Source of the DNA: an uncultured Erythrobacter sp.
Lineage (GTDB): Bacteria > Pseudomonadota > Alphaproteobacteria > Sphingomonadales > Sphingomonadaceae
Assembly: GCF_947497915.1 (NCBI RefSeq)
Contig: NZ_CANMIJ010000001.1
Location: forward strand, 597,501-661,500
Reading direction: 5' to 3'
DNA length: 64,000 nucleotides
Made by a program: the position numbers and the translations under genes. Positions 1 to 9,372 of this stretch are shown here, piece after piece; the first letter of the stretch is position 1; each line of letters starts with the position of its first letter. The notes under the pieces are model-generated. The model did not search any database, was not told the origin of the DNA, and worked only from the letters and a program-made list of their open reading frames with translations.

Positions 1-1
1 G

Positions 2-445
2 GGCGGGATGCAGGAAGGCGACCGATCCGGCACGCTTTCGCCTGCTTTAGTGGCGGGCATGGGCGCAGCAGCGCATCTCGCGAAAGAACAACGCCAGCGC
101 GATGGCGAGCACATCCTGGACCTATGGAATCGCGCCCGCGAACTGTTCAACGATTGGGAAATCAACGGCAGCGAAGATGCACGTTGGCAGGGCAATCTCA
201 ACATGCGGCGGCACGGTCTCGACGTAAATCGTCTGATGTCTGAATGCCGCAATGTGATGTTTTCAGCAGGCAGTGCGTGCGCCAGTGGGTCTGGCAAGAC
301 CAGCCATGTCCTGAAAGCCATCGGGCTGACAGACGCGCAGGCGAAAAGCTCCATCCGCGTCGGTTTTGGGCGCTACACCACGATGGAGCAGCTCGAAGAA
401 GGCGCGGCTGCGATCAACGCGGCGGTAAAGGATCAAGGACTTTGA
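2..445 (+). CDS. Cysteine desulfurase, C-terminal part (cut by window edge)
   Basis: This is the last ~147 residues of a class V aminotransferase-fold, PLP-dependent cysteine desulfurase, which takes sulfur from cysteine for Fe-S cluster assembly. The reading frame is open to the left edge and starts inside the conserved GGxQE...R-SGT segment, so the true start and the PLP lysine lie outside the window. The mobile loop with the catalytic cysteine is visible as FSAGSACASGSGK, followed by the usual SSIRVGFGRYTT segment. Its stop overlaps the TTG start of the ferredoxin gene, which fits an Fe-S biogenesis operon. IscS and NifS-like subtypes cannot be separated from this fragment. Confidence 0.9.
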   Translation, partial: GGMQEGDRSGTLSPALVAGMGAAAHLAKEQRQRDGEHILDLWNRARELFNDWEINGSEDARWQGNLNMRRHGLDVNRLMSECRNVMFSAGSACASGSGKTSHVLKAIGLTDAQAKSSIRVGFGRYTTMEQLEEGAAAINAAVKDQGL

Positions 446-789
446 CGAATACCGGCGGTATCGCTGTCACCTTTGTCGATCCGCGCGGAAATGCGGTTGA
501 GGCAAGCGGCGAGACTGGCGACAGCTTGTTGCGCGTCGGTCAGGCTGCGGGTCTGCCGCTGGAGGGGACGTGCGAGGGACAAATGGCATGCTCGACATGC
601 CATGTAATCGTCGCCGCCGAATGGTTCGACAAGCTGACCGAGGCTTCCGAAGAGGAAGAGGACATGCTCGATTTCGCGGCGGGCGCACGACGCACCAGCC
701 GGCTTTCCTGCCAAATCGATCTTACGCCGGAGCTGGACGGCCTAACCGTCAGCGTGCCGCCCGAAAGCAACGATGCCCGAAAAATGTAG
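442..789 (+). CDS. 2Fe-2S ferredoxin (adrenodoxin type)
   Basis: A 115-residue 2Fe-2S ferredoxin. The cluster ligands are visible as C-x5-C-x2-C (CEGQMACSTC) near residue 50 and a fourth cysteine in RLSCQID near residue 88, the spacing of adrenodoxin/Isc-type ferredoxins. The ORF track opens at 244, but residues before TTG 442 are the shadow of the desulfurase gene. TTG 442 overlaps the upstream TGA (TTGA), suggesting translational coupling, and puts the first beta strand (IAVTFVD) at the N-terminus as expected. The likely role is electron donation during Fe-S assembly or to a cytochrome P450. The partner is inferred from position only. Confidence 0.9.
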   Translation: MTNTGGIAVTFVDPRGNAVEASGETGDSLLRVGQAAGLPLEGTCEGQMACSTCHVIVAAEWFDKLTEASEEEEDMLDFAAGARRTSRLSCQIDLTPELDGLTVSVPPESNDARKM

Positions 790-806
790 GCGCAAACTTA
801 GACGCA

Positions 807-3443
807 TTATCGCACCCGGGACGGCGCGATAATCACGGCGTTGGCCAGCATCAAATCCAGCCCGTCGAGAAATGCGCGCGTCGTGGGATCATGCGCAAAG
901 GCAATCGTCATGCCCTGTCCGCTCGGCTGCGCCATCAGATACGGTTTGAACGCCATTTGCCGCCGGTTTTCATCCCAGACATAGCCGCTCGCGATCAAAT
1001 CATCGGCGGCTGCAAATCGCATAACATTGGTGCCGGTGCCGCGATCAAGCGGCGTGAATATCTGCGAACCTTCGGCCAGCACAACCGCGCCTTTGTCATA
1101 CCCCGCGGAAAGGAAGTGATCCTTATCGGCGACTGTGTTTAATAGCGCGCCGGGCAGAGCATCGGGTAGCGCAGACTGGTTCTGAATCGCTTCGCGGTAA
1201 TCGCTTTCGCTTTCAAATTCGCGGCCCTCGGCTAGGGCAGGAGCCTCGCCGCCTTCACCGTCCTTTCCCTCGGCAGGATCAAGACCAAGCGCCGCCTCGC
1301 GCTTGATGGCCAAAAGAGGGCTATCCCCGCTCGCAAAAGCGCCAAGCGAGCCTTCGAATGTGACGAGTACACCGCCGCCTTTGACGAAAGTGTGTATCGT
1401 TTCGATACCGCCTTCGCCGAGTGTGCTGGCGGGATTGCCATGCGGCACAATCACCACGTCATAATCCGACAGATCGGCGCGGGCGAAACGGTTTGTGCGG
1501 ATCGGTACCACCGGCAGTCCAAGGCGCTGCTCCAACACATATCGCGTGGCGCCCGCACTCAATTGAGAAATGCCATCGTCCCATGCAATCGCGACCTTAG
1601 GCAGGGTAAGGCGGACAAAGCTTTCACTGCCAAGGTTCGGCCCGTCCTCGACCCAGCTGGAATCGAGCGCCACAGTATGCGCGCCGATTTCCCGCGCCAG
1701 TTCGCCAAGCCGCGCCATTTTGCCCGCATCATTGGCGGCGTTGGGGAACAGCACCGTGCCGCGCGGATAATCGCGACCATCTTTTGTAAAAGCGGTGTCG
1801 GTGACGCGGCCTTCGATCCCTTCGCGCAAAGCGAGGGTGACGAGGCGCGCTTGCCCGCTATCGGTCCACGGAACGGCCACAGCAAAGCTGCCTGATCCGT
1901 CGGTTTTGGAAGCGATAGGCGCTTCTGCGGAAAGCGCATTGCCGGACACCGCGCCGCTGCAAAGGTTCACGTCGAGGCCAGACATATAGCCGACCGACCA
2001 TGCGGTTACGTCGTAGAGCTCATGCCGCAAATCGCGTGAGCGGCGGGCCTCTTGCTTTTGCAAAAAGTCGCTGGCCAGCGGCGTATCTTTGTCTAACAAG
2101 CTGCGCACAAGCCGCGCGGCTGGCTGAGCCTGCGAGACGGCGAGATAACCATTCGGGTAGCTGCGGCCGCACGCGCTAACCGGCCCGTCGCGGCGCACAA
2201 CAGTGATACCCTGCGCGACAAGTCGGCGGCCCAGCGCCTCTGCATTCCAGCGCCTCTCAGACAGATCAATCACATAGGTTCCGCGTCCGGCCGCGCCGTT
2301 AGCATTGCTGGAACGGTACTGCGCATAATCCGACAAAAAACGATCTGCATTCATCGCCACGGCCTCTGATGTTGAGAAGCTGGCGATGAAGTGATTGCGC
2401 ACGGTGTCCGCGTAAGTCAGCTCTGTTCCATCGCGGCGCTCCCATACGAGGCCGCGCGATGATCCTTGTTCATACGTGCTGCCGATCGCGCCCTGATGCG
2501 CGTTCCATGTGTCGCCATATCCGGGGTAGAATAGGTCATAGACCTCGCGGGTGAAATATGGCTCCCCCATCCGATCAAACCACGCTGCGTTGTTGCGCCC
2601 GATCAGTTCATAGGATTGGCGTTGGCGAGAGGTGATGTTGGGGTTGAGCGGGCGGGCGGCGGGGCTGAAGAAATATGTGTCGTCGCCGTTCATCTCATGG
2701 ATGTCGACCACCACAACAGGGCTCCATTGCCGGATCGCTGCGACTTTGCCGCGCGTTTCCGGCTGGCTCAGCGTGAACCAATCGCGGTTAAGATCGAACA
2801 TGTAGTGATTGACGCGCCCACTCGGCCACGTCTCGTCATGCTCTGCGGCTTGACGGTCGCCCGATGGAGCGATGCCAAGAGCGCCGCGGAAATGGTTCAC
2901 GAACCGCGCGCGGCCATCGGGATTTTGCATCGGATCGAGAACCACGATGGTCTCGCGAAGGATTTGCTGCGCACGCTCGTCACCCTGCGCGGCCAGCAGG
3001 TGATAGGCCATCATCAATGACGCATCGGTGGAGGAAATCTCGTTCCCGTGAACACCATATGTCAGCCACGTCACCGGCAGGGCATCGCCGTTGCTCGTGC
3101 GGCCCGTAGCGATGTTTGCAAGGTCGGCTTTGATCGCATCAATACGCGCCATATTTTCCGGCGCAGTGAGGATCACGTAATTGAGCGAGCGGCCTTCCCA
3201 GCTTTTCGCATATTCGACCATCTTCATCCGGTCAGGAGCGGCTTTGGCCAGAGCCCTAAGGTAAGCGAGCGTTTCATCGGGTGAACTGATCCGAGTGCCG
3301 GGTTCGTGCCCGACAGTCTCCGTCAATGTGGGGATCGCGGGATCAAATTCTCCCTCGAGGAAAGATTGCGCCTGTGCGGTGCTTGCCAGTGCGAGCGCCG
3401 CTGCCAATCCGGCAAGTAACTTTCCCCAAAACGCGCCGCCCAT
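807..3443 (-). CDS. Exported M14-family zinc carboxypeptidase
   Basis: About 878 residues. ATG 3443 is chosen because it begins a clean signal peptide (MGGAFWGKLLAGLAAALALA, then TAQAQ) and has AGGTGA five bases upstream; the ORF track adds 18 residues without support. The zinc site of M14 peptidases is seen as HGNE at about residues 132-135 and a later His in VDIHEMNG near 249, and STYEQGSSRG is a candidate for the catalytic glutamate. The C-terminal half contains a Rossmann/GATase1-like segment (VAIAWDDG...DYDVVIVPHG), seen in large bacterial M14 proteins of unknown substrate. It probably acts in the periplasm or outside the cell. It is divergent from the sodium channel gene and its leader carries a terminator-like hairpin. 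Confidence 0.88.
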   Translation of the reverse strand: MGGAFWGKLLAGLAAALALASTAQAQSFLEGEFDPAIPTLTETVGHEPGTRISSPDETLAYLRALAKAAPDRMKMVEYAKSWEGRSLNYVILTAPENMARIDAIKADLANIATGRTSNGDALPVTWLTYGVHGNEISSTDASLMMAYHLLAAQGDERAQQILRETIVVLDPMQNPDGRARFVNHFRGALGIAPSGDRQAAEHDETWPSGRVNHYMFDLNRDWFTLSQPETRGKVAAIRQWSPVVVVDIHEMNGDDTYFFSPAARPLNPNITSRQRQSYELIGRNNAAWFDRMGEPYFTREVYDLFYPGYGDTWNAHQGAIGSTYEQGSSRGLVWERRDGTELTYADTVRNHFIASFSTSEAVAMNADRFLSDYAQYRSSNANGAAGRGTYVIDLSERRWNAEALGRRLVAQGITVVRRDGPVSACGRSYPNGYLAVSQAQPAARLVRSLLDKDTPLASDFLQKQEARRSRDLRHELYDVTAWSVGYMSGLDVNLCSGAVSGNALSAEAPIASKTDGSGSFAVAVPWTDSGQARLVTLALREGIEGRVTDTAFTKDGRDYPRGTVLFPNAANDAGKMARLGELAREIGAHTVALDSSWVEDGPNLGSESFVRLTLPKVAIAWDDGISQLSAGATRYVLEQRLGLPVVPIRTNRFARADLSDYDVVIVPHGNPASTLGEGGIETIHTFVKGGGVLVTFEGSLGAFASGDSPLLAIKREAALGLDPAEGKDGEGGEAPALAEGREFESESDYREAIQNQSALPDALPGALLNTVADKDHFLSAGYDKGAVVLAEGSQIFTPLDRGTGTNVMRFAAADDLIASGYVWDENRRQMAFKPYLMAQPSGQGMTIAFAHDPTTRAFLDGLDLMLANAVIIAPSRVR

Positions 3444-3511
3444 AATGTCACCTGTGTTTGAATGTACTGGCGAATGTTCTCCACCAAGCCCCCGCACGGG
3501 TCAACCATAAG

Positions 3512-3541
3512 AAAACCCCGCCGCGCAGATGCACGGCGGGG
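3512..3541 (-). terminator. Rho-independent-type hairpin in the leader of the M14 peptidase gene
   Basis: On the minus strand an 8-bp perfect GC stem (CCCCGCCG/CGGCGGGG, 10-base loop) is followed at once by TTTTCTTA, so it reads as an intrinsic terminator for leftward transcription. It lies about 70 bases upstream of the M14 peptidase start, with a divergent gene on its other side, so it ends no annotated gene. On the plus strand there is no U-tract. Confidence 0.55.
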
Positions 3542-3717
3542 CCCTCGAACCAGCCAAATGACGGGAGGCCATGACCGGTTTGATGCAAGATACGCACTCA
3601 GGGGCAGATCGGATGCGTTAGGCAATGGCGGGCGGGGCATTGCAGTGTTAAGGGGTGCCGCACCAGCGGCGGCTATGCATCCGCGATCCTCGGACTTTTT
3701 TAAGGCATGATCCCAAG

Positions 3718-4485
3718 ATGACATTGCAAGACCGCGCAAAGGCGATTGTTAAAGCACGCTGGTTTGAACGTTTTATTGTGACCATCATCGTGATCAACGC
3801 GATTGGCCTTGGTCTGGAAACTTCACCCACGGCAATGGACGCCGCAGGCGGTCTGATCCGTCAGCTTGATAAAGTCGCGATTGCCATTTTCGTGGCGGAG
3901 TTGCTGCTGAAATTCTTCGCCTACAGGCTGGCATTTTTCCGCAATGGCTGGAACGTGTTCGACCTGGCGATTGTCAGCGCGGCCTTGATCCCGGCGGGCG
4001 AGCAATTCTCCGTCTTGCGCGCGCTGCGTATCCTGCGCGCGCTCAGGCTCATCTCTGTCGTGCCCAGCATGCGTAAGGTGATCGTCGGCTTGTTTAGCGC
4101 GATCCCCAGCATCGGTACGGTGATCGTGATGCTGCTGCTGTTGTTTTATATCAGCGCGGTGATGGCGACGAAGCTGTTCGGAGACGCCTTCCCCGAATGG
4201 TTCGGAACGCTGGGCGCATCGCTTTATTCGCTGTTCCAGATCATGACGCTGGAAAGCTGGTCTATGGGCATCGTGCGGCCTGTGATGGAGGTCTATCCGT
4301 ATGCCTGGGCGTTCTTCGTTCCGTTCATCCTCGTCACCAGCTTTATCGTCCTAAACCTGTTTATTGGTGTGATCGTCAACGCCATGGCCGAAGCCACGGA
4401 AGATGACGCTCATGGTGAGCGTGAAATGATAATCGAAGAACTGCGCGCGCTCAGGGGCGAGATTGAGAAAATGCGGGAGCGGTAA
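3718..4485 (+). CDS. Bacterial voltage-gated sodium channel (NaChBac/NavAb family)
   Basis: A 255-residue six-helix channel subunit expected to assemble as a homotetramer in the inner membrane. The S4 voltage sensor is clear (RALRILRALRLISVVPSMRK, arginines every third residue). The pore carries the selectivity filter TLESWSMG, the signature of bacterial Nav channels. S6 (FILVTSFIVLNLFIGVIVNAM) is followed by an acidic neck and a short C-terminal coiled coil (EREMIIEELRALRGEIEKM). ATG 3718 is chosen over the ORF-track start 21 codons upstream because it gives the normal short N-terminus. In marine bacteria such channels are linked to Na homeostasis, pH and motility. Confidence 0.95.
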   Translation: MTLQDRAKAIVKARWFERFIVTIIVINAIGLGLETSPTAMDAAGGLIRQLDKVAIAIFVAELLLKFFAYRLAFFRNGWNVFDLAIVSAALIPAGEQFSVLRALRILRALRLISVVPSMRKVIVGLFSAIPSIGTVIVMLLLLFYISAVMATKLFGDAFPEWFGTLGASLYSLFQIMTLESWSMGIVRPVMEVYPYAWAFFVPFILVTSFIVLNLFIGVIVNAMAEATEDDAHGEREMIIEELRALRGEIEKMRER

Positions 4486-4503
4486 GGGGTTAAACGTGGC
4501 TGC

Positions 4504-4528
4504 GTCCGCTAACGACCCAATTGCGGAC
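4504..4528. repeat. Short inverted repeat after the sodium channel gene
   Basis: GTCCGC and GCGGAC flank a 13-base spacer, 18 bases after the channel stop codon. No U-tract follows. The left arm plus part of the spacer (GTCCGCTxxCxACCC) recurs in the intergenic region near 6099, so this may be a short dispersed intergenic repeat rather than a terminator. Confidence 0.35.
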
Positions 4529-4585
4529 ATCAGGTTACCAATTCCCTAGACGGCGAATTTTTTGTTGCGCTATGTCTGTGTGGCC

Positions 4586-5377
4586 ATGCCATCTGAACTC
4601 ATGTCTTTCTCAATCTACCCAATCAGCCAGGCCACGACGGCTACGTTTGCTGAGCTCTATTTCCGGCTGACATTCTTGTTCTTCGTGGAAACAGGTTCAA
4701 AGCGCGTTCTCACGCATGATGGCAAGGAATTGATCGGTGAAGAGGGGGACGTGTTTGTCTTCCCGCCTGGATCAATTGTGACGATGGAAAATCGCCCACG
4801 ATTAACCGAGAGCTACAGAGCCACGGGCATAAGCTATTCTCAGGAACTGATCGATCTTGCCGCTCAAAGTGTTAACGGTGTCGCGCCCAGTCACGGCCCG
4901 CAATTGCTGAAATCCAATCCGGATGAAAGCAAGCGTATACTGGCCCCCATCAAGGCGGGGATGACACAAGGGAAGCTCCCTCAACCCGTACTCACGCACC
5001 GCCAGTTGGAGCCGATCATTTGGCTGCAAAGCCACGGTATCCAGCTCCAAAAGTCGACCACGCTAGATCCGATTGCATCTGTACGTCAGCTGATCGAAAC
5101 AGACTTGGCGCATCCATGGCAGGCGAGTGAGATTTCGCGAGCGCTTGGCATGTCACAGCCAACTATGCGGCGGCGCTTGAGTGAAGCTGGGCAAGGCTTT
5201 GCGAAAATTCTGCTATTTACACGGTTGGAGCGGGGTTTGACCTTGCTGCAAACATCGAGCAAGCCGATCACGCAGATCGCCTATGAATGCGGTTTTAAAA
5301 CACCAGCGCATTTCTCTGACGCTTTCAAGAAACGCTTTGGTATTCGGCCAAAAGATATCCGAACTCCGGCAAAATGA
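4586..5377 (+). CDS. AraC-family transcriptional regulator
   Basis: A regulator of about 263 residues with an N-terminal cupin-like sensor half (LIGEEGDVFVFPPGSIVTMENRP) and a C-terminal double helix-turn-helix of the AraC/XylS type (ASEISRALGMSQPTMRRRL; ITQIAYECGFKTPAHFSDAFKKRFG). The start is uncertain: the ORF track uses TTG 4562, while ATG 4586 and ATG 4601 are in frame and none has a strong Shine-Dalgarno sequence. ATG 4586 is taken as the first ATG. The ligand is not predictable. The adjacent ybhB-like gene, 97 bases downstream on the same strand, is the natural candidate target. Confidence 0.85.
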   Translation: MPSELMSFSIYPISQATTATFAELYFRLTFLFFVETGSKRVLTHDGKELIGEEGDVFVFPPGSIVTMENRPRLTESYRATGISYSQELIDLAAQSVNGVAPSHGPQLLKSNPDESKRILAPIKAGMTQGKLPQPVLTHRQLEPIIWLQSHGIQLQKSTTLDPIASVRQLIETDLAHPWQASEISRALGMSQPTMRRRLSEAGQGFAKILLFTRLERGLTLLQTSSKPITQIAYECGFKTPAHFSDAFKKRFGIRPKDIRTPAK

Positions 5378-5474
5378 GCGAAATTCGATAGTTTTCGAAC
5401 GTCATCCGGAAGCGGGACCAATCCTGACGAGTAGTTTGCACTCATCGCAATCAGACACTTTGAAAGGATATACA

Positions 5475-6008
5475 ATGAAGACTATCTCAAAAATTGCCGC
5501 AACACTCGCATTGGCCAGCATGACAAGCCCTGCGCTAGCCGACGGGTTCACTCTAACAAGCCCTGACATTGCAGAGGGCGCGCAACTGGATAGCAACCAC
5601 GTGTTCCAAGGCTTTGGCTGTGAGGGCGGAAATGTCGCACCAGCGCTCAATTGGTCAGGCGCGCCAGAAGGCACCAAGAGCTTTGCCGTGACCGTGTACG
5701 ATCCGGATGCTCCAACGGGATCAGGATGGTGGCATTGGTTTGCGATCAATATTCCTGCTGACGCAACAGGCATATCTCCAGCCTCGCCGCTTCACTCATC
5801 TGTCACTGAATTGCGCAACGATTACGGCGCGACCGGGTTTGGCGGAGCCTGCCCACCCGAAGGAGAGGTCCATCGGTATCAGTTCACGGTGCATGCTCTA
5901 TCGACGACCCTCGAACTCGAAGGCAATGTCAGCAACGCCCTTGCAGGCTTTATGGTGAACGCAAACACGATTGCATCGGATACAATTACCGCTGTTTATG
6001 CGCGTTAA
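5475..6008 (+). CDS. Exported YbhB/YbcL (PEBP-like) family protein
   Basis: A 177-residue phosphatidylethanolamine-binding-protein-like (Raf kinase inhibitor-like) protein. ATG 5475 is chosen because of AAAGGA seven bases upstream and a good signal peptide (MKTISKIAATLALASM...ALA). The ORF track start at 5283 lies inside the AraC gene. Family signatures are the ligand-pocket motifs VTVYDPDAPTGSGWWHW and GFGGACPPEGEVHRYQFTVHAL. A periplasmic location is predicted. The molecular function of bacterial PEBPs is not settled. The upstream AraC regulator may control it. Confidence 0.9.
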   Translation: MKTISKIAATLALASMTSPALADGFTLTSPDIAEGAQLDSNHVFQGFGCEGGNVAPALNWSGAPEGTKSFAVTVYDPDAPTGSGWWHWFAINIPADATGISPASPLHSSVTELRNDYGATGFGGACPPEGEVHRYQFTVHALSTTLELEGNVSNALAGFMVNANTIASDTITAVYAR

Positions 6009-6027
6009 GTTGCTTGTGATGTTGGAG

Positions 6028-6059
6028 CCGCCAGCGCCAAGATGTGACGGCGCTGGCGG
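6028..6059. terminator. Perfect 11-bp hairpin after the ybhB-like gene
   Basis: CCGCCAGCGCC and GGCGCTGGCGG form a perfect 11-bp stem with a 10-base loop starting 19 bases after the ybhB-like stop. There is no U-tract on either strand, so it may be a transcript-end stabilising hairpin or an imperfect terminator. Confidence 0.5.
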
Positions 6060-6430
6060 AAACAGATTGGCTAGGGGCAAACTTCTAAGATGCTCAAACG
6101 TCCGCTTTCCACCCCAAACTCAGTCATACAGCCCACATTTCCTACATCGCTGCAGAACGCTACCCAAGCCGCGGCTCTTTCAATTCGTCGATGTTTGTCT
6201 TCACGCCAAAACTGCGCGCGTATGGGTCCGCCAATGTTGGACAAGTGTCGAGCATGCCCAGCCTGGTGATTCTTCAATAAAAACAAAATAGTAACTCCTG
6301 TCCACGCACTTAACATGTTGGGCAATGTGCCAAGTGCTTCCAACGGCGAGGTGAGCGCCCCTTAGCCACCCTCTCCAATCCTGTGGAAACGCCTCTCCCA
6401 TGCTGGGACGCTCGTTGCTAAGCCTGCGCC
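6060..6430. other. Non-coding stretch upstream of parC
   Basis: About 370 bases with no convincing ORF. Codon structure in all frames is poor, and the listed ORFs (106 aa plus strand, 90 aa minus strand) resemble no family I recognise. A copy of the GTCCGCTxxCxACCC sequence seen near 4504 lies at about 6099. The A-rich segment near 6279-6292 could contain promoter elements for parC, but I cannot assign a -35/-10 pair. Confidence 0.4.
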
Positions 6431-8725
6431 ATGTCCGAGACTGATACTACTGACGATTCTGATCCGTTCGACGCGATTGTTGATGCGCCGTTTGATGCTG
6501 CGCTGTCCGAACGGTATCTCGTTTATGCGCTTTCGACGATCACCGCGCGCTCGTTGCCCGATCTGCGCGACGGGCTGAAACCGGTTCACCGGCGGCTGCT
6601 TTGGACGATGCGCCAGTTAAAGCTGGACCCGTCCAACACATTCAAGAAATCCGCCCGCGTCGTGGGTGAGGTGATCGGTAAATATCACCCGCATGGTGAT
6701 ACCGCGGCGTATGACGCAATGGTCCGCCTCGCTCAGGATTTCTCGCTTCGATACCCTCTGGTCGAGGGGCAGGGGAACTTCGGCAATATCGATGGCGATA
6801 ATGCCGCCGCCTATCGTTACACAGAGGCCCGCCTGACCAAGACGGCAATGCATCTGATGGACGGTCTGGACGCGGGCACGGTTGATTTCATCCCGACCTA
6901 TAATGGTGAGGAAGAAGAGCCCGAATTGATGCCGGGTCTGTTCCCGAACCTGCTTGCCAATGGCGCCAGCGGGATCGCGGTTGGCATGGCGACCAATATC
7001 CCGTCGCACAACGTTGCGGAGATTATCGATTCCACGCTTGAGCTGATCGACAATCCGCATGTCGAACACGAGCGGCTGATGGAGATTTTCCAAGGGCCGG
7101 ACTTTCCCACAGGCGGCCAGATCATCGACAGCAAAGAGGTGGTTTCACAGGCCTATGCCACGGGACGCGGATCATTCAGGGTGCGCGGTGTTTTTGAAGC
7201 GCACGAGGCGGAAAAAGATGACGATAAGGCGGCTGGGATTGAGCGGCTGGGCGGCGGCCAGTGGCAGCTGGTTATCTCCGAAATTCCTTACCAGGTTGCA
7301 AAGGGAAAACTGATCGAACAGATCGCTCAGGCGATTGCAGATAAGAAGCTGCCGATCCTCGAAGATGTGCGCGATGAGAGCGACGAAACGATCCGCATCG
7401 TGCTTGTCCCGAAAAGCCGCAATGTCGATCCGGAATTGCTCAAAGAGAGCATTTTCAAGCTGACCGATATGGAAACGCGCTTTGGCCTGAACCTCAACGT
7501 GCTCGACGCGACGCGTACGCCGATGGTGATGGGGCTGAAAGAGCTGCTGCAGAATTGGACAGCGGCGCAGATCGAGATTTTGCAGCGCCGCACGCAGCAC
7601 CGGCTGGATCAGATTGCGCGGCGGCTGGAACTGGTTGAGGGCTACATCATTGCTTTCCTCAACCTCGACCGGGTGATTGAAATCATCCGTTACGAGGATG
7701 AACCCAAAGCGGTGATGATGGCGGAGTTCAAGCTCACCGATCGTCAGACCGAAGCGATCCTTAACATGCGGCTGCGCTCTCTGCGCAAGCTTGAAGAAAT
7801 GCAGTTGAAGCAGGAGCAGAATGAACTGCTGGCCGAGCAAGATGACCTGCAAAAACTGCTCGAAAGTCCGGCACGTCAGCGGACCCGTTTGAAAAAAGAT
7901 TTACGGGCTTTGCGCAAGGATTACGCCGAAGACACGAAGATTGGCGCGCGCCGTACGCGCATCGAAGAGGCAGAGCCTGCCGTTGAATTCTCTATGGATG
8001 CCATGATCGAGAAAGAGCCGGTCACGATCATTCTCAGCCAAAAAGGCTGGATCCGCGCAGCGAAAGGTCACGTCGATCTGGGCCAGGAATTCAAATATAA
8101 GGAAGGCGACGCGCTCGCCTTTATTTTGCACGCTCAAACGACAGACAAACTGCTGATCGCGGCGGGCAATGGCCGGTTCTACACGCTGGGCTGTGACAAA
8201 TTGCCGGGCGCGCGCGGATTTGGTGAGCCGGTGCGCACCATGATCGACCTTGAAGCGGATACGGGCATCGTTAAAATGCTGGTGCACAAAGCCGGCGGGA
8301 AACTGCTGCTGGCATCGACCATCGGCAAAGGCTTTGTTGCGGAAACGAACGAGCTGCTCGCCGAAACGCGCAAAGGCCGTCAGGTGGTCAACCTTAAAGG
8401 CAATGCCGAACTGCGCGTGATCCGCGAAATCGGAGCAGACGATGATCACGTCGCGTGTGTGGGTGACAACCGCAAACTGATCGTGTTCAACCTCGAAGAA
8501 ATGCCAATTATGGCGCGCGGGCAGGGGGTCATGATGCAGCGATACCGCGATGGCGGGCTGTCCGATGCGACCACGTTCAAGCTCGAAGACGGCCTAAGCT
8601 GGCAAATGGGCGGCGCCGGGGATCGCACCCGTACCGAAAATGAAATCTGGCAATGGAAGGTCGCGCGCAGCGCCGCTGGCCGATTGCCGCCTCAGGGCTT
8701 CCCCAAGAACAACCGTTTCGATTGA
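6431..8725 (+). CDS. parC: DNA topoisomerase IV subunit A
   Basis: 764 residues, the normal length for ParC. It cuts and reseals the G-segment DNA during chromosome decatenation, working with ParE (not in this window). The catalytic tyrosine lies in [13 protein letters not shown] near residue 135, and the breakage-reunion core begins with [24 protein letters not shown]. The quinolone-resistance region reads [13 protein letters not shown], so the residues aligning with E. coli Ser80 and Glu84 are Thr and Asp. The C-terminal domain shows beta-pinwheel blades ([14 protein letters not shown]) and lacks the full GyrA-box, supporting ParC over GyrA. It is followed by a strong bidirectional terminator. 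Confidence 0.96.
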   Translation: MSETDTTDDSDPFDAIVDAPFDAALSERYLVYALSTITARSLPDLRDGLKPVHRRLLWTMRQLKLDPSNTFKKSARVVGEVIGKYHPHGDTAAYDAMVRLAQDFSLRYPLVEGQGNFGNIDGDNAAAYRYTEARLTKTAMHLMDGLDAGTVDFIPTYNGEEEEPELMPGLFPNLLANGASGIAVGMATNIPSHNVAEIIDSTLELIDNPHVEHERLMEIFQGPDFPTGGQIIDSKEVVSQAYATGRGSFRVRGVFEAHEAEKDDDKAAGIERLGGGQWQLVISEIPYQVAKGKLIEQIAQAIADKKLPILEDVRDESDETIRIVLVPKSRNVDPELLKESIFKLTDMETRFGLNLNVLDATRTPMVMGLKELLQNWTAAQIEILQRRTQHRLDQIARRLELVEGYIIAFLNLDRVIEIIRYEDEPKAVMMAEFKLTDRQTEAILNMRLRSLRKLEEMQLKQEQNELLAEQDDLQKLLESPARQRTRLKKDLRALRKDYAEDTKIGARRTRIEEAEPAVEFSMDAMIEKEPVTIILSQKGWIRAAKGHVDLGQEFKYKEGDALAFILHAQTTDKLLIAAGNGRFYTLGCDKLPGARGFGEPVRTMIDLEADTGIVKMLVHKAGGKLLLASTIGKGFVAETNELLAETRKGRQVVNLKGNAELRVIREIGADDDHVACVGDNRKLIVFNLEEMPIMARGQGVMMQRYRDGGLSDATTFKLEDGLSWQMGGAGDRTRTENEIWQWKVARSAAGRLPPQGFPKNNRFD

Positions 8726-8734
8726 GGTTGATAC

Positions 8735-8773
8735 AAAAAAGGCCGCGGCACCCATCGGTACCGCGGCCTTTTT
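8735..8773. terminator. Bidirectional intrinsic terminator between parC and the next gene
   Basis: AAAAAA-GGCCGCGG, a 12-base loop, then CCGCGGCC-TTTTT: an 8-bp GC stem flanked by A and T runs. It can end parC on the plus strand and the exported repeat protein gene (stop at 8791) on the minus strand. Confidence 0.9.
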
Positions 8774-8790
8774 GGTGTTTTCAGACCCGC

Positions 8791-9372
8791 TTATTCAGCA
8801 GCGTTGTCGGCCGTTTCAGCGGTGGCGGCTTCTTTCGCTGCAGCCTGCGCCGGTGTGAGGATTTCAGCGCCTTCTGGCACTGCGACGGTGTTCGCGGTGA
8901 GCTGTTCCAGCGAATAGAGCGCCATCAACGCGCCGTTGCCGTCCACTGCGAACGTGTCTTTCGTCAGAGTGACAATGCCGCCTTCGCGTTGAAGGATAAC
9001 GGTGCCTTCGCCATCTACGGTGTAGATGGTGCCCGCTGGCATGTTGTCTGCGCTGATCACGGCTGCGCCTGTGACGAGGGCCGCGTCAATTTTCGCGTCG
9101 GCTTCGGCTTTTTGTGCAGCCATCATGCCATCAATCTGCGCTTTGGTCGCATTGACGGTCCATTTGCCTTCGCGCTCAGCCAAAAGGTTGGCGGGCAGCG
9201 GCGCTTTGAATGATCCGGTGTCGACGGTCACGATGCCGCCTTCATTGCTTTCAACGGTGCCGATAGGAGCATCGTCATTGCCGAAAACTGTGGCGCCTGC
9301 GTCTTGCGCGTTGGCGGCAACCGGGGTGGCGGCCATTGCAGATGCGAGGATAGCCAGTTTTGCAAACTTCAT
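8791..9372 (-). CDS. Exported hypothetical protein with an internal repeat
   Basis: 193 residues, family not recognised. ATG 9372 is chosen because it starts a signal peptide (MKFAKLAILASAMAATPVAANAQ) and is preceded by GGAGAG; the ORF-track extension of 46 residues is not supported. The mature part has two related blocks, around DDAPIGTVESNEGGIVTVDTG...AQIDGMM and DNMPAGTIYTVDGEGTVI...GIVTLTKDTF, each a run of short beta strands followed by an acidic or helical stretch, somewhat like PRC-barrel repeats. The C-terminus is Ala/Glu rich (AQAAAKEAATAETADNAAE). A periplasmic location is predicted. No function can be given. Confidence 0.75.
   Translation of the reverse strand: MKFAKLAILASAMAATPVAANAQDAGATVFGNDDAPIGTVESNEGGIVTVDTGSFKAPLPANLLAEREGKWTVNATKAQIDGMMAAQKAEADAKIDAALVTGAAVISADNMPAGTIYTVDGEGTVILQREGGIVTLTKDTFAVDGNGALMALYSLEQLTANTVAVPEGAEILTPAQAAAKEAATAETADNAAE

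Noticed and set aside
244-441. N-terminal extension of the ferredoxin ORF
   Set aside because: It overlaps the cysteine desulfurase coding sequence in another frame and its residues look like a shadow (Arg/Cys/Trp rich). The ferredoxin starts at TTG 442.
7172-7852. 226-residue minus-strand ORF inside parC
   Set aside because: Antisense shadow of the conserved ParC core.
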